Assembly: GCA_949987565.1 (NCBI GenBank)
Contig: OX465121.1
Span: 6,147,274 to 6,211,273, forward strand
DNA: 64,000 nt
Direction of reading: 5' to 3'
Origin: Luidia sarsii
Taxonomy: Eukaryota; Echinodermata; Asteroidea; Paxillosida; Luidiidae
Part shown: positions 46,438-58,490 of the stretch, piece by piece
Layout of the letters: the number at the start of each line of letters is the position of its first letter
How positions within the stretch are numbered: position 1 is the first letter of the stretch
The notes under the pieces: generated by a model
Told to the model about the DNA's origin: nothing
What the model saw: the letters and a program-made list of their open reading frames with translations, nothing else
The model's database searches: none
Translations under genes and position numbers: made by a program

Positions 46438-49400
46438 ATGAGGGGAAAGCGATCTCGAGTCGGTGGGACCACACCAATCATCTCCGGGGACTTGGAGTCA
46501 GGGCCCGAGCTCGAGATGAACGTGACGGACGCAGACATGGCCCGGGCCAAGCGGCGAGAGAGGAGGAAGGCGCGGCCCTCTCTGTGCACCTGCTGCCACA
46601 ACTGCTTGCCCAAGTGCCTGCGGTTCCAGTTCAAGACGGCGTCCATGGAGGCGACCTACCAGACGTACTTCACCAGGCAGCGGAGGGACGCTCTCCCAGT
46701 CCTGGCCGGATTCACGCTGCTCTTCGACTTCGTCGTCCTCATCCTGTACATCTACAAAGCTATGACCACGGCTATCGCTATCATGGCGATCACCACGGTG
46801 GCTAACTTGATTGTGTTTCTCATGTGTCGTTACAAACTTGTGACGGACTGGACACTACTACACGTCATGCCCTACGCCGTCTGGCTGCTGCTAACAGGCC
46901 AGTGTATTGTGGACTTGATGTACTACTACTTTCCCATGTCACCCAGTGATGGTGTCGGCTGGCAGGTCTTCTTCATCTTCGCCTCCTTCGTCATGCTACC
47001 GGTGCGACTCAGCTATATCGTGGTGCTTGGGCTCCTGAATATAACCGTTCACACTGTCATAGTGGGCGTGTTTTCAACCACACATCAGGGCAATATGGCT
47101 GTGCAGGTGAGTCTCAAATTCAGTTCCATAATCTTGATGTCATTGGTTACAGATGTCATAGTTCAAAAGAACACTTCCTATATATTTTTACTAAATAAAA
47201 TGCAGCCTCCTGAAAGCTCTAAGAAAGATCATACAAAGTGTGCAGAAGTTCTGCCTTCAGCGATTTTATACCAAAAACCATCGAAGTACAGAAACGAAAA
47301 CTCGCTGACTCGTTCGATTACGCATGAACGCGCTGACATGGTAACGCATTGCCCACTGACGTGATAATGCGTTAACGCGCTGACACAATAACGCGTTAAG
47401 TAACGCGTTAACGCGCAGACGCAGTAACGCGTTAACGCGCTGACACAATAACGCGTTAAGTAACGCGTTAACGCGCAGACGCAGTAACGCGTTAACGCGT
47501 GCACACGGTGGCGCGCTGCAGGCGCTGTCCAAAGCGTTAACGAAAAGTTGCGTAAGTTACGCCACGTACAAATGTTGCGTGAGTCTTGCGCCACAACGAC
47601 TCTTTAAAATGTGTGCACTATTTAGAAAAGGCAGCAAAATGTTGATGGAACCGACAGGTCCCTAGTTGATTATTAAGACAAAGGATCCTCAATCAAACAA
47701 TGAGCCTATAAATGCTTTCAACAAGGGCAAATAACTGCGCCCATTTTGCCTATCAGCGAGTTCTGAGACTGCTTACAAAATGTCTTCCTTTACGAGATAT
47801 TGCAATTCAGTACAGCAATCGCAAAGTGGCATTGCTGTACAGTGACCAAAACACTTCACAATCATCATGGAAATTCCATTGGTAGGCCTACGGTACGAAT
47901 AGCACACATCATTATGTAAACCACTTGAATTAATGTTCTGAATCGTCGAGGCAGAAACAATTTTATGCCATAGATTAACGCAGCATTTATGGGCGCGCTC
48001 GGCTTTCAGACATCTCGTTCCCAGCGGTTCTTTTCAACATCGTTCCCAGAAGTCCGTCAGGGGGTTAAAAAGAAAATGGGTGTGTTCAATATCAATAAGA
48101 CTTAAGGCTTTGCATGGTGGGTGAATCAATATAGGAAGGTTTGCGGTGACACCATGTATAAGGTATCTTAACTCTAAGGGCCACTCAGGTTCTTAAACAT
48201 GGTGTCACCGCAAACCTTCCTATTATAGAGTTCGATATCGGTGTGTGTGTTTTCATGTGTTTTCCAGACGGAAATTTCGTTTATCTAGATGCTTCACATG
48301 ACCTCCAAGTTTACTCATTAGGGGGGTTTTAGTTGAGTGGGTGTTGTCTTAAACCATTAGGTCTGAAAAACACCCAATGACAGTATATTTACCTAAGTGG
48401 AAATGCGAGGTGACTATGGTAAAAAAAATTCGGAGAATGTTGATATATGCCAATCACCCGATTTCGATGAGCCGCGTTATCGCCGAGAACAGACGTAGAA
48501 GGTCTTGGACTGGTTCCCGCCTCTGGCGGATTATTTCGCGTGAGAGAACCGTTATCTGCATGACTTTAAATGTTGGTTCACAAACCCAAGGCGTGTCATA
48601 GTACCCTATAAGGGCCAAACCAAAAGATTATGCAAAGAATAGTATAAAGTGATATACAAAAATGTTGCAAACTGCTTACTGACTAAAATTGCCAAAATGC
48701 AAAACTCAAAATTTAGTGGGCCTGACGTTTCGATCCTAGCAGGACCTTTCTCAAAGGCAGAGTGACAAGGACAAAACAGATACATAATCATATAGATATG
48801 GGCTCCAAATTCTACAACAGCTGTCTCACACCAATTTTCAAAAACTAAACAATTCATAATTTAAATATTATAATTACTGGCTCTAGTTTGATCATGACGT
48901 TACCTGGATATGCCTGAAGGTAGAAGATAAAAAAAAATCTGAATAATTATGTATGAATTTGAATATCGCAAAAAAAGTGAGCTATCATAAATACAATGAT
49001 TAAAATTATTCGTCCGTAAATTAGGGGAGAACAAAATAATGTCATGTTGTGAGCACCGTAGCTCCCGTCGTTCTATTCATGGTCTTCCTGCATGAGTGCC
49101 ATTGCGAAACTGCCTTCCGTTACCATGGCAATCATCGATCAACAGGGTTTTTTCGGGGCGTTCGGTTTCCGTGGCAACGGAGCGTGGTCATGGAGAAAGG
49201 GCACGGCTGTGGTCTCTAATAGACGCGGCTGGGGGATCCTTTCAGGGCAAATTTGGCTCGTCGGGAAGGAGGGGGAGGAGGTTAGACAACGATAATTATG
49301 GCGGTCAGGTGATAGCACTTGCTAAATGTATTCTACATTCCTTAGTGTACCTCGGTGCAAGCTCAATTGGACGCGTATATACTGCCAGGCATAAACAGTG

Positions 49401-52400
49401 ACCGTAGCTTTGTCGTGGACGCTTGGTGGCTATGTTAATGTGTGTGGGTTTGCTATTGCATGGGTACGCGGTTGAATCAAATAATTTCGCTTAAGCCATG
49501 CCCTGCTATTATCTTTGCCAGAATTTGAAATTCAGATTTATAATCATCCTGAGTTGAAATTCATCCGATAATAAATTAAAACATGATTGCTGACCCCAGC
49601 TGAACCATCAGCCATGGAGATATGATTATCAGTCTTATATCTTTGGTGTGCCAGGACTTAAAGGTGCACTTGAATGCAATCGAACATACGATTTGTTTGG
49701 GGAGGAAAAAAGAAAACAAAGTTATGATGTGCTAGATCACATTGCAGAAACGGAGGATGGGTTAGAGGAAGATTTAAGACCGATACTCCGAGGAGCAGTG
49801 TATTTGAATTCATGCTTGTTCTCGTCTTTACCATTGAACAATGCCAGCATTTTCGACATCAACTCGGACCAATGCCGTGACGTTTGCCCTTTTCAAAAAT
49901 TGTTTCGATGGTAAAGACATCGATATTTCACCCCAGAGCGAAGGACAAGATGTGGTATTATTTTCCAATCAGTTTAAGAATCTTTAGATTAAATGAAATA
50001 ATCACTTGCAGTAAGGGCTTCTTATTCAAAAACGTCAGTCGGACCCGAGAGATCTTTTAAAAAGCCCGTCCCGTCCATTTCTACCTTGAAGGCTGAATCA
50101 TTCGCTATACTAAGCTCTTCAATCCAGGAATTACATCAATAATCCTCAAGGATCTACAAATGCGCTCCAGTCGCTCTAAATCACCCAGTGCATTCATCAG
50201 ACTTATCCAATTCCAACAGAGCCGGACGAGGGGCTAATGGTCCGACCATGACAGCGCTCAATCATTGGTGTTTGAATTCATCCCCTGTCACGATCTTTAC
50301 TCTCCGTTGTTGTAATCATGTCCAAGTTAACACCGGGCTTCGCGAAGGGCCGTACACCGACCTCGAATAAGCTGAGGCTAATACCGCTGTGAACATTACT
50401 GCTACTTGATCCGATAACAGTCGTAAAGCGGTCCACAGTAGACAGGATGAGTGCAACTACGGCTCATTTGAAAGGATTGATCTACACGAGGCGCTTTAAT
50501 GCCAAACTACGTTCAAACGAAGTCCAGAAATTATGCGCCTCGTTAGAATAGTGATCCTCATGTCTACTTGGACTGTCAGCCACCATGAGCGTATGAATCG
50601 ATGGAGTCTTAGCCGATGCATGCTGCACGGTTGACACAGGCTTAATTTAAAACGAGCAAAGAATCTGTAGCCATAGCCAGTAGAGTTTGCTGCACCATTC
50701 TGACGTCAACAATAATAATTGCCCTTTAGGCTACTGCGCGCATTCTGCTCATATTCTTGGATTAAAGAAACACAAGTTTCCTAATGACTGTGTGCAGTAC
50801 AATTGTTCCAAGCCACTCAGTGTTATTATGCATCTCTTTGCCTATGTACAGACTGAAGTACAGACCGGTCGTTATAACCATACTTTAAGCTGTAACCAGA
50901 TATGCAATCCGTCAAATTCCTTCCATTTTTTTTTAATGAGGATGGTGATGATTCCTGACTAATTTCCATCTCCAACCACAAACAAATCCTTCAAAATAAT
51001 GTATTTCCCCTTACCTATTTAAAGCGGTTTCAAGAAACCGTTGGATTCTTTAGGTTGAGTACACCTGCAGTATTTATTACACCTGCATAGCTAATGGTTA
51101 TACGCCTGGATCCGCCATTTTTGATCCGTTTACAGTGAAGTGCGCATTACTCCAACGCGCCAACCCATTAGCCGCGCTGTCCATTATCGTTCCTCTCTTC
51201 CTCCGAAACTCCTTTCTCGCCGTGTTTTCCTTGACTTGCGAAAACGAAGATGCGTGTCAGGCTCATTGACGCTGCAGAATGTAATGGCTAGTTCGCTTCG
51301 GAGACACTGCCAAAGTGGGTGCGTCTCTGAAAATCGCAAGCCGCGTGCGCGTTCGTTGTTGATTCTGAGTCGCGTCCATGCTGTAACAGGGAGAGGGAGA
51401 ATTACTATTGAGCTCCTTTTAATTTTTTGATCATGGCGCGGGGGTGGCCAGCTTGTAGCCGTGTTTACATAGCGCTGCACCTGTCGTCTCTAATGTAGCC
51501 TATGCACCTGACACGCTCTTGTCGAATGTCTACAGTTCAGCACTGTGATCAGATAGAACCAACTCCAAACATGGACAGATTAAACGGGATTGCAAGGCAT
51601 ATCAAACATTCTCCTTACAAGACGAGAATCCATCTGATATGCCCGCTATATCATGAATCTTCAACAACACTACGACATTCCCACGCGATATGAGGGCTGG
51701 TTATTATCAACCGACCAAAACAGTTCCTTGCTGCGCCAAATGCTTTCCTGATAGTCTGACTTACTATGTTCCATGCTGCCCAAAGTATCATGCAGGGAAC
51801 TTTTTTTGAGCGTCGACAAATTTCTTTCTTTCATATGCATCAAACAATGGAATTATAAAGTTGTTAAAAAAATAATGGTGTTGGTTGTAGTGGTGATGGT
51901 GGTGATGGTGGTGATGGTGGTGATGGTGGTGGTGATAGTGGTGGTGGTGGTGGTGGTGGTGGTGGTGGTGGTGATGATGGTGGTGGTGGTGGTGGTGGTG
52001 GTGGTGATGGTGGTGGTGATGATGGTGGTGGTGGTGGTGGTGGTGGTGATGGTGATGGTGGTGGTGATGATGGTGGTGATGATGGTGGTGATAGTGGTGG
52101 TGGTGGTGGCGGTGGTGGTGGTGGTGATGATGGTGGTGGTGGTGGTGGTGGTGGTGGTGGTGATGATGGTGGTGGTGGTGGTGGTGGTGGTGATGGAGGT
52201 GGTGGTGGAGCAGGTTGGTATCGTGAGGAGAATGATAAGGATGACGACGATAGAGAGGAGAGAGGAAGAGGGTAGAGGTGACAACAAGGAGGGGGATAAA
52301 CAAAGCAAAATATGAGGGTATATATTGGGACAATAATAAAGATCTGGAATAATAAAGATCTTGAATGGATCTAAAATGATAGAATGATCTAGCAGATATT

Positions 52401-55400
52401 TCACAGGGTCCCTGATGCATCACTGATAATTATATTCCAGTCCTCCCTCGCTCGTTCCTCCTGAATAATGCCACCCTAATTGTTGATCTCTTTATAATAA
52501 TTGTCGTCAAAAAAAAACTGCGACCCGTTCCCAAAAATATGCAACCTTCAGCTGCAAGAGTAAAGCATCCAGACCTGGGTACTGACGTGTTCATCCAACC
52601 GCATCACTTTACATTACATATATTTAGGTGTCTATGGTGACCACCTATTGTTCCTTTGTTTCACTCTACCTCTCTAGCTGGCTGCCAACTTGATGTTGTA
52701 CGCATGCTCCATGATAGTGGGCTGCATCTTGTTTTTGATGGCAGACCGTAAGCAGCGCAAGGCCTTTGTCGAGACCAAGGCGGCCTTGGAGATCAAGATG
52801 ACGCTGCAAGAGCAGAGCACGCAACAGGTGAGTGGGTGGACTGACGAATAGTCACGGTATAGCTACCTGCGTGGCTGGACTGACGAATAGTCACGGCAGC
52901 TACATGCGTGGCTGGCCCGACGAATAGTCACGGCAGCTACATGCGTGGCTGCCACTGACGAATAGTCACGGCAGGTACATGCGTGGCTGGACTGACGAAT
53001 AGTCACGGCAGGTACATGCGTGGCTGGACTGACGAATAGTCACGGAAGCTACCTAGGTGGCTGGCCCGACGAATAGTCACGTCAGCTTCATGCGTGGCTG
53101 CCACTGACGAATAGTCACGGCAGCTACATGCGTGGCTGCCACTGACGAATAGTCACGGCAGCTATATGCGTGGCTGGCCCGACGAATAGTCACGGCAGCC
53201 ACATGCGTGGCTGCCACTGACGAATAGTCACGGCAGGTACATGCGTGGCTGGACTGACGAATAGTCACGGCAGCTACCTAGGTGGCTGGCCTGACGAGTA
53301 GTCACCGTACAGCCACATGCGTGGCTGGCCCGACGAATAGTCACAGCAGCTACATGCGTGGCTGGACTGACGAATCGTCACGGCAGCCACATGCGTGGCT
53401 GGCTCGACGAATATAGTCACGGCAGCTACATGCGTGGCTGCCACTGACGAATAGTCACGGCAGGTACATGCGTGGCTGGACTGACGAATAGTCATGGCAG
53501 CTACCTAGGTGGCTGGCCCGACGAATAGTCACGGCAGCAACATGCGTGGCTGCCACTGACGAATAGTCACGGCAGCTACATGCGTGGCAGCCACTGACGA
53601 ATAGTCACGGCAGCTATATGCGTGGCTGGCCCGACGAATAGTCACGGCAGCTACATGCGTGGCTGGCCCGACGAATAGTCACGGCAGCTACATGCGTGGC
53701 TGCCACTGACGAATAGTCACGGCAGGTACATGCGTGGCTGGACTGACGAATAGTCATGGCAGCTACCTAGGTGGCTGGCCCGACGAATAGTCACGGCAGC
53801 AACATGCGTGGCTACCACTGACGAATAGTCACGGCAGCTACATGCGTGGCAGCCACTGACGAATAGTCACGGCAGCTATATGCGTGGCTGGCCCGACGAA
53901 TAGTCACAGCAGCTACATGCGTGGCTGGCCCGACGAATAGTCACGGCAGGTACATGCGTGGCTGGACTGACGAATAGTCACGGCAGCTACCTAGGTGGCT
54001 GGCCTGACGAGTAGTCACGGTAAGCTACCTGCGTGGCTGGCCTGACGAATAGTCACGGTAGCTACCTATAGGTGGCTGGCCTGACGAATAGTCACGGTAG
54101 CTACCTATAGGTGGCTGGACTGACGAATAGTCACGGTAGCTGCCTATAGGTGGCTGGCCTGACAAGTAGTCACGGTATCTAACTATAGGTGGCTGGACTG
54201 ACGAATAGTCACGGTAGCTACCTATAGGTGGCTGGCCTGACGAATAGTCACGGTAGCTACCTATAGGTGGCTGGCCTGACGAATTGTCACGGAAGCTACA
54301 TGCGTGGCTGCCACTGACGAATAGTCACGGCAGCTACCTGCAACCATTGCATCCCTTCACGGAAAGTACACAGCAGCAGTAACGAGCGTTGACCTTGTAG
54401 CCGAATAAATCACAGAAATCATCAGATTCTAATTCAACAAGATAAATTGCACAAAGGGAACAACGATAAAATGGTCACCGTGCTTACGAGGTCCCCAAGA
54501 CAATGCGCTTGTTGTATCCATTAATCCATAATTACTAATACAACGTGACCTTGACTAAGCATTAGGGGCAGGGCAATCAGTACTCGTCATCATATCATCA
54601 TCGTGGGACAGAATTAAAACAATGTAGAAGGTTTCTCTTTCCAGAAGAGTGTGGCTCTTGGAGGAGCCATCAACTCGACTTTTCGAACAGTTTTCGAATA
54701 TTATAGTGTTCAGCAAAGTGTTTATCCATCCCACCTTCATCTGGCTGTTGTATGTAACCAAGGAGCTATTAGTACACCTCCTTGATGTAACTACCCCTGG
54801 ATGCACTGAGGGACCTATCTCCCCCTGCATGGGTCTTTGTTTTCATTGCATGCAAGACCCATCAGGTATGCTCAGGTAATTAAGCTGGTGCGTGCAAGGA
54901 GGCACGTATCACCTTATGAATACGATTTTCATCACTGTCATACCAAGACAAGTGAAGAATCTTAATGCACGGCAGGGTCGTCTTATTTGCGCAGGCGCCC
55001 ATCCAATTTTCTTGTTACGTAATACCAACCCCTCCCCAGAAATCATTCCTTGTGCACACACACTCAGGCAGGCAGTGATACATACAATGCTTGTTTGCCT
55101 GACACGGCAGGTTACAAAAATATCCCAAGAAGTACAGTTTCCCTTGTTTTCATTCGAGGAAGGTCATAGAATGACTTTGTCCATTTGTATCCATCCCCCA
55201 AAAAGGATTTTACAAGCTACTCCTCGAAAGATTCGCGGTATATTTTTAGAAACTCCTTCGGAATTAAATTTGTTGACCAAAGACGCAGTCCTTCATAATC
55301 TGTAAACAATCTAATAACAAACCCTCGCCACCGATGAGGACGTCCAAAAAAGAGATGAAATCCCTATTTTGGGGAGGAATTGGTCGCTGTGAAGAAAGCG

Positions 55401-57868
55401 CGTCATTGAATTATTTTCCAATTGCGATTTCTATCAGCGATACCGTCCCGATAATTTTCCTTTTCGATAGATAATTATCAGGGGTAGGAAAAAGATATAA
55501 GACTGACGGGAAAAAAATAAGGATGAATATCCATCTTCAAGTGGTGGAATTATATAGCTAGAAGTATAATCACTGGAATAACATAGATTTTCATTTCGCT
55601 TTATTCATTATTCGTGCATTTATTTGTTTATGTATTCATTGATCTATTTCTTATGCATTCACTTATTTATTTGTTTATGTATTCATGGATTTATTTGTTT
55701 ATGTGTTCACTCATTTATTTATTTATGTATTCATGTTTTTATTTGTTTATGTATTCATATTTTTGTTGATGTATTTATTTATTTTTTGTTTATGTATTCA
55801 TTTTTCTTATATGTTCATTTATTTATTTATCAGAACAAATTATCAAGCAAGAGAGAAGATGCAAAACACCCAAAGCATTTGCGATTTTTTTTTTTTTTTT
55901 TATATTCTTCAGGCCAAAAAATATTGAATGTCGAATCAGTCAGTCACACAAATGTTAAGCTGACATCATCACAAACCTCTAGGGAAGGGGCTCGTGCAGG
56001 AAATCACCCACACAAGGTTTTTGATATACACTGGTTCAAATATCAGATGGATAAATCCCCGCGTACAAATGAACTCATTTCCATTGGATAGCAATGCCGA
56101 GTCTGGCCATCAGCCCAGCCCAGGGTCATGACGTCATAGCTTACAGAATTTAAGCCTTGCTGTCTAGATGCAGTCTTGGGGTATGAGGCAGGCATCCAAA
56201 CCAATGCTCCTAGTAACACGCCCCAAATATTGATTGCTTAGTGGTCTAAACCATGCCGCGGTTCACCCGCCTTCTCCATGCAATATTTGCCCATTAGCGA
56301 GCGGTGGTATTTACCTTTTCGGTAGAGGCAGCATAATCAGCTGGCTTCATACACGAAACTAACCAAAGACTGAGGCTTGGATATCTTGACGGCAGGCAGG
56401 AGGTATATAAATGCACTGAATATTCAGTGGGATTCGTGTTTATGCATTAACTATAGATATGAATATTCAGTCATTCGAGATGGGCGTAATGTGTGATTTA
56501 GATGAACATGTGTATCAACCTCGACATTTTCGGGAGTTAGATGTTTCCTAGCAGGAACTTTTCTCCATTGCAGAATGACAAATACCTCTCCCAAACGCGG
56601 AGGCTTCGTAAGCCGGCCCTGCTACTGTGACTGATTCCTGTGCGTGGTATTCACGTATTGTACTCCAGACTGTGTTGTGGTCTTGAAACTAGATTACCGC
56701 GTTCCCATCGGCACTAATTCGATTCTGGGCACGTTAGCTCGTCCGCCATGTTTGCCATCGGACTTTGCATGCTCAAACCATGGATTTCCTTCCTCCATGC
56801 TCAAACTGTCTGGAAATAACTTGCATGAGGCAAACAGGACAGATATTGTGGATGTTTTATACACTCAGGGCCATCTGGGTTAATGCATTCAATTTGGGCC
56901 AACCTTTAAGCTGCATGACTGACATCTGAGTTGATGTCCTGATAAGTGATACATAGCTTCGACTAGTCCCTGCGTTCTAAGGGAAATTTCAAACACAAAT
57001 CTCGTTCTGCTCGGATCAGGACAATGTCGATGACAAACTGAACCGATTCAGTCGTTTTAAATGGTTGATTTTACATGGAAGAGGTGACTGAGAATGCAAA
57101 GCTTTCACGCCTTGTTTTATTCGAAATCATGAATGGTTCAATTTCCCTTTAACGGGGGATGTTTAAGACCGCGCTGCCGTGTTTTAACCAACTCTCCTTT
57201 CCAAATACTCTAGAAAATATCGAACGGGAACCAAGGTCGATTAGATGAGACGCTTAAATAAAGGTCACGGATTTCTTCTACGGCGCAATAAAGATTTTGC
57301 AGACGTCCGTATGAGACCAATCGATTCTCGATATACATCGGCACGACTGGTTTGCTGCATCAGGTCGTAATTTCAGTCCAACTACTTTTTCAAAAGACCC
57401 AGATGAAATACCATGTACACAAAAACACCACGGCATATCCGTGGTATTTGATAGGCATGACACTGCATATAGCACGAAGAGCCGTTTTGTTTATACTTTT
57501 GAGGTTCCATTTTGTGAATTTTTTCTCCCGGTCAAGTAACTGCGCCTTGCATTACCCTCGATTCGCAGAGTACCCTTCGTATGTGGAAGACGATTCAGGT
57601 TTTCAGTCCGCATTCAAAGTTATACAAACCTACTTCCAAGTTGGAATTAGAATTGTTTTCCGTTGATTGAAGCGTTCTGATGCAACGGAATGAAAAGCTG
57701 CGTTGGCAATTTATTAAATCGAGTGCAAATGCTTGTTCCCATGCATTAGGAGGAGTTATTGTTGTCTGTGCTGCCCAAGCACGTGGCTCGTGAAATGATG
57801 AAGGATATCGGTACGGTGAACAAGGGACAGTTTAACAGGATCTACATCAAGAGACATGAAAATGTCAG
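46438..57868 (+). CDS. ADCY3: ADCY3-like membrane adenylate cyclase, 5' part (3 exons), continues past the window
   Basis: Membrane adenylate cyclase, which makes cAMP from ATP. Visible exons: 46438-47106, 52678-52827, 57750-57868 (ends with two bases of a split codon), about 312 codons in phase. Exon 1 gives a basic Cys-rich N-terminus (CTCCHNCLPKC), ATYQTYFTRQRRDALPVL, and the first membrane segments, ending near VGWQVFFIFASFVMLPVRLS. Exon 2 gives the last segment of the first bundle and the linker (MADRKQRKAFVETKAALEIK, LQEQSTQQ). Exon 3 gives LLLSVLPKHVAREMMKDIG and FNRIYIKRHENV, just before the first catalytic loop. YQTYF.RQR, DGVGWQVFF and ADRK.RKAF fit ADCY3 better than other types. 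The next exon should encode the ILFADIVGFT region; I did not find it before 64000. A four-codon upstream ORF (ATG at 46427) overlaps the start ATG. Confidence 0.92.
47375..47500. repeat. Palindrome-rich tandem repeat (GTTAACGCG), ADCY3-like intron 1
   Basis: ACGCGTTAACGCG recurs several times in an approximately 60-bp unit (CGCAGACGCAGTAACGCG, CTGACACAATAACGCG, TTAAGTAACGCG). The motif is itself nearly self-complementary. It lies about 270 bp after the exon 1 donor. Confidence 0.9.
48131..48223. mobile_element. Foldback element with 27-bp perfect inverted repeats
   Basis: The arms at 48131-48157 and 48197-48223 are exact reverse complements, with the core GGTTTGCGGTGACACCATGT and a loop of about 39 bp. 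Single-arm matches occur near 38141-38163 (CATGGTGTTACCGCAAACCT) and 40999, so this is a dispersed family. Confidence 0.85.
48640..48785. mobile_element. Dispersed repeat, longest copy in the window
   Basis: Runs from AAAATGTTGCAAACTGCTTA through AAATTTAGTGGGCCTGACGT and CGATCCTAGCAGGACC to GGCAGAGTGACAAGG. The upstream part (CAAACTGCTTACTGACTAAA) also matches sequence near 19060, which supports a longer family consensus. Confidence 0.75.
51883..52212. repeat. GGT/GAT trinucleotide array, about 330 bp, ADCY3-like intron 1
   Basis: Imperfect GTGGTGATG repeats. The His-, Val- and Thr-rich ORFs here are repeat translations. It lies about 470 bp upstream of the exon 2 acceptor. Confidence 0.97.
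52828..54345. repeat. About 39-bp minisatellite, roughly 38 copies, starting at the ADCY3-like exon 2 donor
   Basis: Units contain TGACGAATAGTCACGGCAGC and TACATGCGTGGCTGG, with variants (CTACCTAGGTGGCTGGCC near the middle, CTACCTATAGGTGGCTGG near the end). The splice donor sequence CAG|GTGAGTGGGTGGACTGACG lines up with the unit CAGGTACATGCGTGG-CTGGACTGACG, so the array begins at the donor itself. Confidence 0.96.
54346..57749. other. Rest of ADCY3-like intron 2, no gene seen
   Basis: AT-rich intron sequence with a TTTATTTGTTTATGTATTCA-type imperfect repeat at about 55600-55830. A diverged dispersed-repeat fragment (CCTAGCAGGAACTTTTCTCC) lies near 56548. Reading frames are short and uninformative. 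Confidence 0.6.
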
Positions 57869-57879
57869 GTAAGTAACAA

Positions 57880-58490
57880 ACAAAGAGCAACAAAGTTCCA
57901 CACCATAAAGGTCTTCAATGCAAAGGTTCCTCACCATAAAGGTCTTCTATGCAAAGGTTCCTCACCATAAAGGTCTTCAATGCAAAGGTGCCACACCATA
58001 AAGGTCTTCTATGCAAAGGTTCCTCATCATAAAGGTCTTCAATGCAAAGGTGCCACACCATAAAGGTCTTCAATGCAAAGGTGCCACACCATAAAGGTCT
58101 TTAATACAAAGGTGCCTCACCATAAAGGTCTTCAATGCAAAGGTGCCACACCATAGAGGTCTTCAATGCAAAGGTGCCTCACCATAAAGGTCTTCAATAC
58201 AAAGGTGCCTCACCATAAAGGTCTTCAATGCAAAGGTGCCACACCATAGAGGTCTTCAATGCAAAGGTGCCTCACCATAAAGGTCTTCAATGCAAAGGTT
58301 CCTCACCATAAAGGTCTTCAATGCAAAGGTGCCACACCATAGAGGTCTTCAATGCAAAGGTGCCTCACCATAAAGCTCTTCTATGCAAAGGTTCCTTACC
58401 ATAAAGGTCTTCAATGCAAAGGTGCCTCACCATAAAGGTCTTCAATACAAAGGTGCCTCACCAGCATAAAGGTCTTCATTGAAAAGGTGC
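57880..58490. repeat. 31-bp minisatellite, about 19 copies, starting just after the ADCY3-like exon 3 donor
   Basis: Units contain CATAAAGGTCTTCAATGCAA and AGGTGCCTCAC or AGGTGCCACAC. The first, degenerate unit (ACAAAGTTCCACACCAT) begins about 20 bp inside the intron. Confidence 0.96.

Larger units (their letters stand above)
47107..52677. other. ADCY3-like intron 1
   Basis: 5.57-kb intron with no other gene recognised. It contains GTTAACGCG-rich repeats (47375-47500), a 27-bp perfect inverted repeat (48131-48223), a dispersed repeat copy (48640-48785), and a GGT trinucleotide array (51883-52212). Confidence 0.7.

Noticed and set aside
51773..52423. Poly-His, poly-Val and poly-Thr ORFs
   Set aside because: Products of the GGT trinucleotide array in ADCY3 intron 1.
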